Part shown: piece by piece, positions 53,016 to 61,270 of the stretch
How the letters are laid out: every line of letters starts with the position of its first letter
Numbering within the stretch: position 1 is the first letter of the stretch
From: Paenibacillus tyrphae
Lineage (GTDB): Bacteria; Bacillota; Bacilli; Paenibacillales; NBRC-103111
Length of the DNA stretch: 64,000 bases
Assembly (NCBI RefSeq): GCF_000722545.1
Contig: NZ_JNVM01000015.1
Span: forward strand, 151,819 to 215,818
Direction of reading: 5' to 3'
Made by a program: the position numbers and the translations under genes
Notes under the pieces: generated by a model
Database searches by the model: none
What the model was told of the DNA's origin: nothing
What the model saw: the letters and a program-made list of their open reading frames with translations, nothing else

Positions 53016-53235
53016 CTTTAGAGTGTTGATGAAGAGATTATTGATGAAATAGAGATACATACGGAGGTGGGGTATCTACTGGAGGAGCGATAGCGCTCGC
53101 CTTTGTCTGCGGGAAATACCCGCTGCTAAGCGGCTTCAATTAAAAATTTCCTGCAGACAAGAGCGACCGGAAGTCCCCACCCCCTCGTACACCTCTATTA
53201 CCTCAATTGACTACTTTCTCAACGCTCTGAGCACC
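53016..53235. repeat. Large palindromic element, about 220 bp
   Basis: The two ends form an imperfect inverted repeat of about 75 bases. The left arm includes GAGTGTTGATGAA, AATAGAG, TACGGAGGTGGGG and CTGGAGGAGCG. The right arm mirrors these as CGCTCTTG/CCGG, CCCCACCCCCTCGTA, CTCTATT and TTCTCAACGCTC. The middle has further hairpins: GAGCG/CGCTC, GCGGG/CCCGC, and TTGTCTGC with GCAGACAA near ATTTCC. No reading frame is evident. The core TACGGAGGTGGGGTAT (53060-53075) recurs at 63978-63993. Confidence 0.8.
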
Positions 53236-53260
53236 GTCCGCCGGATGGTGCTTTTTTTTT
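53231..53260 (+). terminator. Terminator on the far side of the palindromic element
   Basis: GCACC-GTCCGCCGGAT-GGTGC followed by nine T. It shares GCACCGTCCG and ATGGT with the hairpin at 52991, as if one terminator had been duplicated around the element. Confidence 0.85.
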
Positions 53261-53278
53261 CGGCAAAATAGCCGAATA

Positions 53279-53965
53279 TCAGGCAATAACCTTATTTTTC
53301 TTGCCTCCTGACGGCACGATGGCCGCAGGTCTGGTATAAATACAGCGGATGACGATCTCGGCTAACGCGAAGTTCAGCACTAGCGTGCCGTAAACTCCCA
53401 GCGTATAGCTGAGCGCATATTCGACGCCGAATCCATTATGAAAAACAAACGTGAACATATGGATGAATAGATTCGTGAAGCAAAAAGCGTAGCTGCGAAC
53501 CATCCATTTCCGATGGCTGTCGACCTGTTTTCGCTTGATTTGCACAATCGCTGCAATGGTCAATCCCATAAAAATAAGATTCATCACATTAAACGCGATG
53601 CTGTTGATTTTTCCTCCCGTCGAGTAAGGGGCCATATAGCCGGAAGTGAGAACGACAACCGCAACGGACAGGAGGTACAAGTAGCCGTTTACCCGGTGCA
53701 GCCTCCGGTGCTTGCTTAATATTTTCGTTGAAAAATTAATGGCCCCCGCGATCATGGCCACACAAGCGAAAACAATATGAACGTACATCACATTTAACCA
53801 GACAGGGAGAACAACGGCGCGTTTCAAATCGGTTTTATGACTCAGAAATTCAGCCGCTTGCGGGTCATGAATGAAATTAACATACGTCACGTAAAGCATA
53901 TAAACGACGGCAACGACGATCATCAGCAGATACAGCGACTTGCTCCTGCTTTGCAGCCTTCTCAT
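53279..53965 (-). CDS. DUF2306 family membrane protein
   Basis: A 228-residue protein with six or seven membrane segments. The histidine-bearing segments YVHIVFACVAMIAGAINF, HRRLHRVNGYLYLLSV and HRKWMVRSYAFCFTN are features of the DUF2306 family, thought to be haem- or redox-linked but undefined. It is divergent from a TetR gene; the operator at 53993 overlaps its transcription start region. It converges with the MalT-like gene across the palindromic element. Confidence 0.82.
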   Translation of the reverse strand: MRRLQSRSKSLYLLMIVVAVVYMLYVTYVNFIHDPQAAEFLSHKTDLKRAVVLPVWLNVMYVHIVFACVAMIAGAINFSTKILSKHRRLHRVNGYLYLLSVAVVVLTSGYMAPYSTGGKINSIAFNVMNLIFMGLTIAAIVQIKRKQVDSHRKWMVRSYAFCFTNLFIHMFTFVFHNGFGVEYALSYTLGVYGTLVLNFALAEIVIRCIYTRPAAIVPSGGKKNKVIA

Positions 53966-53992
53966 GCGAACTATCCCCTTTCCATTTTAGAG

Positions 53993-54007
53993 ACCGGACC
54001 GTCCGGT
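53993..54007 (-). promoter_or_regulatory. TetR operator before the DUF2306 gene
   Basis: ACCGGAC-C-GTCCGGT is a perfect 15-bp palindrome, 28 bases before the DUF2306 start and just downstream of a minus-strand TATAAT. A bound repressor would block initiation. The divergent TetR gene is the obvious source. Confidence 0.75.
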
Positions 54008-54126
54008 TTCTTTTTTTATTATATATTACCAAGTACTATACCTCACCCATAAAATGTTACAATATATGTACGAGCAAGCGAGCCCTTGAATTCCGCACAA
54101 CGATAAGGCAAGAAAGGAACCTGTCC

Positions 54127-54729
54127 ATGCGTAAAGGCGAACAAACGAAGGCCCATATCATTAAAAAATCCGCGGAGCTGTTTAATCTAAAGGGTTACTC
54201 CGGATCAACGATACAGGATATTATGGAAGCGACCGGCTTGACCAAAGGAGGCATTTACCGCAACTTCTCCAATAAAGACGAAATTGCTTTTGCCGCGTTC
54301 GAATATGCGGGGAAGGTGCTGTGGGAGCATTTCTCATCGGCGATGCAAGGCTCCGAGACCGCTACGGAGAAAATATTGGCGATGTGCGGCGTATACCGCG
54401 ACGCGGTTCATCATCCTCCGCTCCAAGGCGGATGCCCTTTTTTAAATACCGCCGTAGAAAGCGATCATTCGTACCCCAGCATGCGCGAGCATGCGCTGGC
54501 GGCTTATGGCGGGATGCTGTCGTTTCTGCAAAGCATTTTACAGCAGGGTATAGCCGACGGGGAATTCCGTGCCGATCTGGACACCGAATCGGTGGCTTCT
54601 TTCGTCTTCTCCACGATCGAAGGTGGCATTATGGCGAGCCGGTTGACCCGGGACAACAAGCATGTCGGCTATGCGATGAAGCATATTGAGCAATTGCTGG
54701 GCACCTATAAGCACGGTTCAAGAAAATAA
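54127..54729 (+). CDS. TetR/AcrR family regulator
   Basis: A 200-residue regulator with the N-terminal TetR helix-turn-helix (about residues 8-55, FNLKGYSGSTIQDIMEATGL then TKGGIYRNFSNKDEIAFA). Its C-terminal helical domain contains QGGCPFLNTAVESD, typical of the YcdC/AcrR-like group of reductase and efflux regulators. It likely represses the divergent DUF2306 gene through the palindrome at 53993-54007. RBS AAAGGAA. Confidence 0.9.
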   Translation: MRKGEQTKAHIIKKSAELFNLKGYSGSTIQDIMEATGLTKGGIYRNFSNKDEIAFAAFEYAGKVLWEHFSSAMQGSETATEKILAMCGVYRDAVHHPPLQGGCPFLNTAVESDHSYPSMREHALAAYGGMLSFLQSILQQGIADGEFRADLDTESVASFVFSTIEGGIMASRLTRDNKHVGYAMKHIEQLLGTYKHGSRK

Positions 54730-54818
54730 GGCACGCGGGCTGAAGCGTCTGGCATGTATTTTTAATCATCCTGTTGTTATAATGTATAGGAAGTTAACAA
54801 TTAAGGAGAACGTCCCCC

Positions 54819-55229
54819 ATGGAACTCGATCATCTGATTACTTCTAAATTTCGTGAAATCAAAAGTGTGCTTTCCGCCTACTTAACACAAATACTTCCTG
54901 CCTATGAAATAACCCCGATTATGATGTATACGCTCGAATATTTGCGCAAACATCCGGATTCCATAGCCGTTGATATCGCGAATGAGTTCGGCTTGACGCG
55001 GGGAGCCGTCACTCAGCTTCTGGATAAGTTGGAAGAGCAGGATCTCGTTGTCCGCAAGCCGCACCCGAATAGCCGGAGAAGCCTGTCCCTCCAAGTGACG
55101 GATCAAGGGAATGAGCTTGTAAAAGCGATTCTCGATGCGTACAACAAGAAAATTGAAAAGCTTTTTGCAAATTACTCGGCGGACGAGCTCGCGTCCCTGA
55201 AGCAGCTTTTGGAGAAATTGCCTTTGTAG
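54819..55229 (+). CDS. MarR family transcriptional regulator
   Basis: A 136-residue dimeric regulator with the winged helix at about residues 30-100 (DIANEFGLTRGAVTQLLDKL, EEQDLVVRKPHPNSRRSLSL). A TATAAT lies at about 54778, and AACAATTAAG at 54796 resembles the half site AACAATAAAG of the repeat at the next promoter, which suggests autoregulation. It is followed by a terminator and then by the SDR gene it probably controls. Confidence 0.9.
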   Translation: MELDHLITSKFREIKSVLSAYLTQILPAYEITPIMMYTLEYLRKHPDSIAVDIANEFGLTRGAVTQLLDKLEEQDLVVRKPHPNSRRSLSLQVTDQGNELVKAILDAYNKKIEKLFANYSADELASLKQLLEKLPL

Positions 55230-55261
55230 ATCCCAATGCCTTATGCGTTGGGATTTTTTTA
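55230..55261 (+). terminator. Terminator of the MarR gene
   Basis: ATCCCAA-TGC-loop-GCG-TTGGGAT followed by seven T, starting at the stop codon. Confidence 0.9.
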
Positions 55262-55268
55262 ACCTGTC

Positions 55269-55317
55269 TTGACTTTATTGTTTATTTTCTATATTGTTTA
55301 GTTTGTGAACAATAAAG
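55269..55317 (+). promoter_or_regulatory. SDR promoter flanked by MarR-like inverted repeat
   Basis: TTGACT (55269-55274) and TATTGT (55292-55297) are 17 bases apart. CTTTATTGTT (55273-55282) and AACAATAAAG (55308-55317) are perfect 10-bp arms around the -10 and start region. Confidence 0.7.
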
Positions 55318-55335
55318 CATAAGGAGTGTTTATAC

Positions 55336-56175
55336 ATGGATAAAATCATTGCCATTACCGGAGCTTCTTCCGGCATCGGACTCGCAACCGCCATCTTATT
55401 TGCCGGCCATGGCTGGACGGTTTATGCAGGGACCCGCAACGTCCTGCGCGATCAGGAGCAGCATGGCGGACGCCCCAACCTTCACTTTCTCGAAATGGAA
55501 GTTACGCAGCCTGAGTCGTTGGAGCGGGCTTTCGCAACGATCGAAAATAGGCACGACCATTTAGATGTGCTTTTCGCGAATGCAGGCTTTGGCTTTTTAC
55601 GTCCTCTGGGGCAAGCTACGTTCGAGGAAATTCAAACCGTCTTCGATACAAACGTCTATGGAGTCATGCATACCATTCGTGCCGGACTCCCGCTCCTGTG
55701 CAAGGCGGAATCCGGTCATCTCGTAGCCACAACAAGTGTCGGCGGGTTAGTCGGTCAACCTTTAAACGAAATTTATTGCGCGAGCAAATTTGCGGTCGAA
55801 GGCTTGTTAGAGAGCTTGGCCACTTACTACAAGCCGACTTTTAACATCGATGTCACATTGCTCGAACCCGGCGCGATCGCCACCCATTTCAACAGCACCG
55901 TACTCTCGCATGTCGAACAAACCGGCGGCATCCGCGACGATGAATACAAGTCCGTTTTCGAAACGTATATCGGCACGTTCTCCAAACGGAATGCCGTTCC
56001 GCAGACGCCGGAGTCCGTCGCTGAGGTGATGCTGAAGCTGGTGAACATGGAGACGAAGCCGCTGCGCATCCGCACATCGGAGCAAGCAGACGATTTCGTA
56101 CGCTTCAAAGTGGGGCAGGACCCTACCGGACTCGACGGCATGCTGAATACCCGTAAGCTGCAATTGGATCTGTAA
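55336..56175 (+). CDS. Short-chain dehydrogenase/reductase
   Basis: A 279-residue SDR with TGASSGIGLATAILF near residues 7-21, NAG near 80, catalytic serine in TTSVGG (about 136) and YCASK (about 150-154). The long C-terminal part, with a lid helix, resembles the retinol/oxidoreductase-like SDRs found with MarR or TetR regulators. The substrate is not shown by the sequence. It has its own regulated promoter and a strong terminator at 56185. Confidence 0.87.
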   Translation: MDKIIAITGASSGIGLATAILFAGHGWTVYAGTRNVLRDQEQHGGRPNLHFLEMEVTQPESLERAFATIENRHDHLDVLFANAGFGFLRPLGQATFEEIQTVFDTNVYGVMHTIRAGLPLLCKAESGHLVATTSVGGLVGQPLNEIYCASKFAVEGLLESLATYYKPTFNIDVTLLEPGAIATHFNSTVLSHVEQTGGIRDDEYKSVFETYIGTFSKRNAVPQTPESVAEVMLKLVNMETKPLRIRTSEQADDFVRFKVGQDPTGLDGMLNTRKLQLDL

Positions 56176-56184
56176 AACGAAAAG

Positions 56185-56214
56185 AGAGGTGCAGTCTAAT
56201 TAGGCTGCACCTCT
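56185..56214. terminator. Terminator between SDR and CstR genes
   Basis: AGAGGTGCAG-loop-CTGCACCTCT, a perfect 10-bp stem followed by TTCT. It can serve both convergent genes. Confidence 0.85.
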
Positions 56215-56279
56215 TTCTATGCCCGGATGCCGGAGCCGCCGCAAAATTCCGTGTCGTGCAGCGCGGGCTCCCGGCCCCT

Positions 56280-56540
56280 CTACCGGCTCTTGACCAACAG
56301 CTGCACCGCCTCTTGGATCACTTGATCGGGCGAGTTGCCTTTTTCCAGCTCCTCCCGGATACAATGCTCCAGATTCGCCCCGATGACCGTGCCGATCGTC
56401 CGGTCCACGGCCGTCCTTATTGCAGATAGCTGCGTTACGATGTCTCTGCAATCTTTTCCTTCTTCCAGCATGCCGAGCACTCCGCGAATCTGGCCTTCGA
56501 TCCGCTTCAGCCGGTTTTTGACTGCATTATCGTATTCCAC
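56280..56540 (-). CDS. cstR: CsoR/CstR-family repressor, persulfide-sensing type
   Basis: An 86-residue four-helix repressor. Cysteines stand at about residue 30 (EEGKDCRDIVTQLSAIR) and at ANLEHCIREE (about 59). The copper-binding histidine pair of CsoR is not at the expected positions, so the two cysteines suit the CstR group, in which they form a di- or trisulfide with sulfane sulfur. The start is GTG at 56540 behind AGAGGTG. It is the last gene of a two-gene operon with the CoA-disulfide reductase fusion, and its operators ATACCC-TAT-GGGGTAT lie at 59043-59079. Autoregulation of the operon is therefore likely. Confidence 0.88.
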   Translation of the reverse strand: MEYDNAVKNRLKRIEGQIRGVLGMLEEGKDCRDIVTQLSAIRTAVDRTIGTVIGANLEHCIREELEKGNSPDQVIQEAVQLLVKSR

Positions 56541-56555
56541 ACCGATTCACCTCTT

Positions 56556-59012
56556 CTAAATAAACAAATTCAAGCCCGAATCCTCGGCATCGCCCAAATA
56601 GGTCGCTACGCCGGCATAATCGATACCGTCGATCAATTCTTCCTTGTGGATGCCCATAATATCCATGCTCATCGTACATGCAACCAGCTTGACGCCGGAC
56701 CGGATCGCATTGCCCATCAAGGCTTCCAGCGAATCGACATTTTTGCGCTGCATGACGCGGCGAATCATCTTGGCGCCAAGACCTCCCATGTTCATTTTGG
56801 ACAAAGGAAGGGCGGCCGCGCCTTTGGGCATCATCATCCCGAACATCGCCTCCAAGCCGTCCTTCTTCACGGCCGGGGCTTCGGCCTTGCGCAGCACGTT
56901 CAAGCCCCAGAAGGTGAAAAACATCGTGACCGGCTTGCCCATCGCTGCGGCCCCCGAGGCGATGATGAAGGCGGCGATCGTTTTGTCCAGATCGCCGCTG
57001 AATACGACCATCGTCGCGCCGTTTTTCGACGAAACCGGGACGGATTGCTGCGGTGCGGCATCGGCCCCTTTCACGAGCACCGCCCGCACGCCTTCGGGCG
57101 AAGATTCGACCGTCTCCAGCGGATTGCCTGTTTTTTCGCACCATTTGGCAATATCCGCAGCGAAGCCAAAATCGGTGGCCTTCACTTCGAGCCGTTCTCC
57201 CGGCGCCATCTGCCGGACCGCTTCGTATACTTTCATAATAGGGCCTGGACACTGCAATCCGCAAGCGTCGACCTGAACCTGAGCTTGAACGGGAGAAGCC
57301 GGGGCCGGGGAATCGGCCGGCACCGCCGACGGACCGCTGCCCGTCTCGGAAGCCAGAAGGGGCGGCTCGTCAGCCATCGCGGCGTACGTCCTGTAGCCCC
57401 CGTCCAAATTGCGCACCTTGTACCCGTGCTGCTGAAGAAGCCGGGCCGCAACATACCCCCGCAAGCCGACCTGGCACGAAACGACAACCGGATGCTGGAG
57501 CGGCAGCTCATCCAGCCGGTTCCGCAAATCGTTCAGCGGAATGCAGACCGAACCTGGAATGTAGCCCGCCATCCGTTCGGCGTCGTCCCGGACGTCGACG
57601 AGCAGTCCACCGCCCTCGACATACGCATCCACCTCGTGCCACTGCATCGTCTCGACCAAGCCTTCCATCACATTGGACGCGACGTATCCCGCCATGTTAA
57701 CCGGGTCCTTGGCCGATGAATACGGCGGCGCATACGCCAGCTCCAGTTCGGCCAGCTCGGCTGCCGTCAACCCTCCGCGCATCGCCGCGGAAATCACGTC
57801 GATCCGCTTGTCTACTCCGTCCTGCCCGACGGCTTGCGCGCCGTAAATGGCGCCGCTTGCTTTATCGAACAGCAGTTTGAGCGACAGCGGCGCAGCTCCG
57901 GGATAATACCCGGCGTGGGAGGCCGGATGGATGTGGATAGCCTCGTACGGAATCCCCGACTTGTTCAACGTCTTCTCATTCACCCCAGTGACGGCCGCGG
58001 TCAGGTCGAACGCTTGGACAATCGCCGTTCCGTAAGCCCCGGGGTAGGACGCTTTCCGTCCTTGAATCGCGTCCGCGACCAGCCGCCCTTGGCGGTTAGC
58101 CCCCCAAGCGAGCGGCACAACCGTTTCGAAGCCGAGCGTCCGGTCTTTGACTTCGATCGCATCGCCCACCGCGTAGATGGACGGATCGCTCGTTTGCAGC
58201 CGCTCGTTTACACGGATGGCTCCTTTCACGCCAAGCTCAAGCCCCGCCTCGCGGGCCAATCCGCTCTCCGGCGTCACGCCGATCGCCAGCAGCAGCATAT
58301 CCGTCCGGAGGACTTGCCCCGAAGACAGTCGCAGCGTTTTCCCACGATCTTCGATCGCGACGACGGACGCACCGAGCACAAGATCTACTCCTTGGAGATG
58401 CATGTGCCGTTCCACCGGTTTGGCCATCTCGGGGTCAAGCGGCCCCAGCACCTGCCCGTTCCGCTCCACCAGCGTCACTTCAAGACCGCGATGGCGCAAA
58501 TTTTCGGCCATTTCGACGCCGATAAACCCTCCGCCGATAATAGCGGCATGACGCGGCTTATGCTCGTCAATCCATGCGTGAATCCGGTCCGTATCGGGAA
58601 TATTGCGCAGCGTGAACACCGCTTCCGCCTCGGCTAAGCCGGGAATCTCCGGCACGATGGGCTTCGCTCCCGGCGATAACACGAGAACATCGTACGGATA
58701 TTCCGTTTCTTCGCCGGTATCCAGCTGCTTCACCCGTACTTTTTTACCCTCCCGGTCGATCGCCGTCACTTCCGTTCGCACCTTAACGTCGATGCCGAAC
58801 CGGTCCTTCATCCCCTGCGGCGATTGAAGCAGCAGCTTGTCGCGGGACGCAATCGTCCCCCCGATATAATAAGGCAGCCCGCAATTGGCAAACGAAATAT
58901 GCTCCCCGCGTTCGAACATCGTGATCGAATCGTGTTCGTTCAAACGTCTTAATCGGGCAGCCGCCGTAGCGCCACCCGCCACTCCGCCAACGATGACAAT
59001 ATTTTTAGACAT
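56556..59012 (-). CDS. CoA-disulfide reductase fused to rhodanese, TusA and DsrE-like domains
   Basis: An 818-residue multidomain sulfur enzyme. The flavin reductase part (about residues 1-440) has VGGVAGGATAAARLRRL and the active cysteine in ISFANCGLPYYIGG. The rhodanese domain (about 455-550) has its cysteine in VVSCQVGLRGYVAA. A TusA/SirA-like domain (about 590-660) has CGLQCPGPIMK, and a DsrE/DsrF-like domain (about 670-818) ends with a cysteine in LVACTMSMD. Such reductases cleave CoA persulfide or disulfide with NAD(P)H. The tandem carrier domains could pass sulfane sulfur within one chain. The start ATG 59012 follows AAAGGA. It is the first gene of the cstR operon. Confidence 0.93.
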   Translation of the reverse strand: MSKNIVIVGGVAGGATAAARLRRLNEHDSITMFERGEHISFANCGLPYYIGGTIASRDKLLLQSPQGMKDRFGIDVKVRTEVTAIDREGKKVRVKQLDTGEETEYPYDVLVLSPGAKPIVPEIPGLAEAEAVFTLRNIPDTDRIHAWIDEHKPRHAAIIGGGFIGVEMAENLRHRGLEVTLVERNGQVLGPLDPEMAKPVERHMHLQGVDLVLGASVVAIEDRGKTLRLSSGQVLRTDMLLLAIGVTPESGLAREAGLELGVKGAIRVNERLQTSDPSIYAVGDAIEVKDRTLGFETVVPLAWGANRQGRLVADAIQGRKASYPGAYGTAIVQAFDLTAAVTGVNEKTLNKSGIPYEAIHIHPASHAGYYPGAAPLSLKLLFDKASGAIYGAQAVGQDGVDKRIDVISAAMRGGLTAAELAELELAYAPPYSSAKDPVNMAGYVASNVMEGLVETMQWHEVDAYVEGGGLLVDVRDDAERMAGYIPGSVCIPLNDLRNRLDELPLQHPVVVSCQVGLRGYVAARLLQQHGYKVRNLDGGYRTYAAMADEPPLLASETGSGPSAVPADSPAPASPVQAQVQVDACGLQCPGPIMKVYEAVRQMAPGERLEVKATDFGFAADIAKWCEKTGNPLETVESSPEGVRAVLVKGADAAPQQSVPVSSKNGATMVVFSGDLDKTIAAFIIASGAAAMGKPVTMFFTFWGLNVLRKAEAPAVKKDGLEAMFGMMMPKGAAALPLSKMNMGGLGAKMIRRVMQRKNVDSLEALMGNAIRSGVKLVACTMSMDIMGIHKEELIDGIDYAGVATYLGDAEDSGLNLFI

Positions 59013-59042
59013 GGCAATCAGTCCTTTTCTATTTAATGATAA

Positions 59043-59079
59043 ATACCCTATGGGGTATATAATATACCTATAGGGGTAT
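59043..59079 (-). promoter_or_regulatory. Tandem CstR operators
   Basis: ATACCC-TAT-GGGGTAT (59043-59058) and ATACC-TATA-GGGGTAT (59064-59079) lie 21 bases apart, around an AT-rich stretch with TATATT/TATTAT boxes on the minus strand. They match the A/T-flanked CCC...GGGG pattern described for CstR sites in staphylococci. Confidence 0.85.
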
Positions 59080-59100
59080 ATTAGTCAACCGGACAACGAG

Positions 59101-59127
59101 AAAAAGAGCCGTGCGCCTGCACGACTC
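59101..59127 (-). terminator. Terminator of the acetate symporter operon
   Basis: Minus-strand GAGTCGTGC-AGGC-GCACGGCTC (one G-T pair) followed by five T, 32 bases after the symporter stop. Confidence 0.9.
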
Positions 59128-59158
59128 CTTGAACAACTCTAACGTTATTCTCTTCAAC

Positions 59159-60694
59159 TCACACGACCTCTTGCATGCCCGTATTTGCTTTTACCAGAAT
59201 CTCATCGTACTTCTCGTCGTTGCGCTTGGAGGATAGCAAGGTTCCGGCAATGGCGCCCACGAATCCGATCGGGATCGAGATGATGCCCGGATTCGTCAGC
59301 GATATCAGCGGTTCTCCGACGAGAATGGCCTTCCCTGCGACCGGATCCCACACGTTGGGGCTGACCAACACCAGGATCAACGAGCTGATCAAGCCTACGA
59401 GCATCCCCGTCACGGCGCCGGCGGTATTGAATCTGCGCCAGAACACGGTGAACACGAGGACCGGCAGGTTGGCGCTCGCAGCGACGGCGAAGGCCAGCGA
59501 GACCAGAAAAGCTACGTTCAGCTTCTGGGCAAACAGCGCCAGTATAATCGAAATGATCGCAACTCCAACGGAGGCCAGCTTGGCGGACCTTACCTGCTCC
59601 TTCTCCGTCGCCTTCCCTTTACGCAAAATATGGCTGTAGAAGTCGTGCGCGAAAGCCGAGGCCGCCGAGAGCACGAGTCCGGCAACGACCGCCAGAATCG
59701 TAGCGAACGCTACAGCCGAGACGAAAGCGAACAAGAAATCGCCGCCGAGCACCTTAGCCAGCAGCGGGGCCGCCATGTTGCCGGCCGCATTCGCCTGCAC
59801 GATCACATCCTTCCCGACAAAAGCAGCCGCGCCGAAGCCGAGGAAAATCGTCATGACATAGAACACCCCGATAACCCAAGTCGCGACAACCACGGACTTC
59901 CTGGCGGTCGGGGCGTCTTTTACCGTAAAAAAGCGGATCAAAATATGCGGCAGGCCCGCGGTACCGAGCACGAGCGCCAGATTGAGCGAGATCGTGTCCA
60001 GCCCGTTCGTAAACTTGTTGCCCGGATTCAGGAAAGCTTCTTTCAACGGCGTAGCCGTGGCCATCGCATCGAACATATGAAGGAGATTAAAGTCGAATTT
60101 GGCGAACACAATCAGCGAAATGATGAACGTTCCCGCCATTAGCAGCACGCACTTGATGATCTGTACCCAGCTCGTGGCCGTCATCCCGCCGAACACGACG
60201 TAGACGGTCATCAGCGCCCCGACGATCAAGACCGAGGTCGAATATTCAAGACCAAGCAGCAGCTTGATCAAGGCTCCGGCGCCGACCAATTGGGCGATCA
60301 TATAGAAGATCGAGATCGTGATCGAATTCAGCGCCGCCACGCCCCGCACTTTCTTGTTGTCAAAACGGGCCGCGATCATATCCGCCATCGTATATTTACC
60401 CAGATTGCGCAGCGGCTCCGCGACCAAATATAACACGACGAGATACGCGACAAGAAAGCCGATGCTGTAAAAGAAGCCGTCGAAGCCGAACAGCGCCACC
60501 ATGCCGGCTATCCCCAGGAACGAAGCTGCGGACATGTAGTCACCCGCTATGGCCAGACCGTTCTGCCAGCCCGTCAACCCGCCCCCGGCGGTATAAAACT
60601 CGCTGGCGGTTTTCGTTTTTTTGGCCGCATAATACGTAATGACCAGCGTTCCCGCCACGATGATCAGAAACAAGAGAAAGGCTGTATTCATCAT
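59159..60694 (-). CDS. actP: Cation/acetate symporter, ActP type (SSS family)
   Basis: A 511-residue sodium:solute symporter with thirteen membrane segments. It begins with a hydrophobic helix and the SSS motif FYTAGGGLTGWQNGLAIAGDYMSAASFLG. LGTAGLPHILIRFFTV (about 250) and SSKR-type C-terminus are as in ActP. It takes up acetate, and relatives carry pyruvate or other short acids. The start is one of two tandem ATGs. It is the second gene after a DUF485 protein, a constant partner of ActP. Confidence 0.92.
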   Translation of the reverse strand: MMNTAFLLFLIIVAGTLVITYYAAKKTKTASEFYTAGGGLTGWQNGLAIAGDYMSAASFLGIAGMVALFGFDGFFYSIGFLVAYLVVLYLVAEPLRNLGKYTMADMIAARFDNKKVRGVAALNSITISIFYMIAQLVGAGALIKLLLGLEYSTSVLIVGALMTVYVVFGGMTATSWVQIIKCVLLMAGTFIISLIVFAKFDFNLLHMFDAMATATPLKEAFLNPGNKFTNGLDTISLNLALVLGTAGLPHILIRFFTVKDAPTARKSVVVATWVIGVFYVMTIFLGFGAAAFVGKDVIVQANAAGNMAAPLLAKVLGGDFLFAFVSAVAFATILAVVAGLVLSAASAFAHDFYSHILRKGKATEKEQVRSAKLASVGVAIISIILALFAQKLNVAFLVSLAFAVAASANLPVLVFTVFWRRFNTAGAVTGMLVGLISSLILVLVSPNVWDPVAGKAILVGEPLISLTNPGIISIPIGFVGAIAGTLLSSKRNDEKYDEILVKANTGMQEVV

Positions 60695-60697
60695 CGG

Positions 60698-61027
60698 CTA
60701 CCCCACCTTCCGTAGGCTCGTTTTGGATTCGTCTTTGATTTGTTCGGCCAAGGCGTCGAACTCGACCGCCTTGCGGGTATACAGCGAACACAGCACCCAG
60801 GTCATAATAAATTGCGCGAAAGCGAAAATCCATGCCCACGTGATCGAACCGACCGCTTTGGTGTTCAGCAACTGCGAGTACGAGGTCAGGACCGGAAGAA
60901 CGAAGTAGAACACGAGGAAAAAGATCGACATCGGCAGGATAAAACGTTTCTTTTGGACCATCAGCCTGCGAAACGTATCGGAGCGTACGATTTCGCTGTA
61001 AGCATTCCTTCGGGATTGTTCTTTCAT
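60698..61027 (-). CDS. DUF485 membrane protein, ActP partner
   Basis: A 109-residue protein with two membrane segments (about residues 35-55 and 72-92) and the DUF485 pattern MVQKKRFILPMSIFFLVFYF plus a C-terminal YTRKAVEFDALAEQI. The family (YjcH) is almost always encoded before actP and is thought to assist the symporter. The ATG at 61027 follows AGGAGGG. It heads the operon behind a cre-bearing promoter. Confidence 0.92.
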   Translation of the reverse strand: MKEQSRRNAYSEIVRSDTFRRLMVQKKRFILPMSIFFLVFYFVLPVLTSYSQLLNTKAVGSITWAWIFAFAQFIMTWVLCSLYTRKAVEFDALAEQIKDESKTSLRKVG

Positions 61028-61149
61028 TGGTTTTCCCTCCTGCAAAGATTGATCGTCGCTCTTGGTCTAACGTCTGCCGGAAGTACCGGCCGCCGCGCTA
61101 TCGGAACCGAGATGCTTCATTCATCGGCCCCAGATCCCAGTAATTTACT

Positions 61150-61170
61150 TGTAAGCGCTTTATAATTGTA
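61150..61170 (-). promoter_or_regulatory. cre site at the acetate operon promoter
   Basis: TGTAAGCGCTTTAT (61150-61163, plus-strand reading) fits the CcpA cre consensus except at its last two bases. It lies just downstream of a minus-strand -10 box TACAAT (61165-61170), where binding would repress. The -35 box is weak. Confidence 0.6.
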
Positions 61171-61235
61171 GCATAGGAATGCACGGATCACTTGAACTTC
61201 GGCGCGAAATGTCAAAAAACGTCCCTCAAACGGAT

Positions 61236-61254
61236 AAAAGCCGTCCTGAACGGC
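61236..61254 (-). terminator. Terminator of the response-regulator operon
   Basis: Minus-strand GCCGT-TCAGG-ACGGC followed by four T, 16 bases after the regulator stop. Short stem, moderate strength. Confidence 0.6.
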
Positions 61255-61270
61255 GGCCTTTCCCGGCCTG

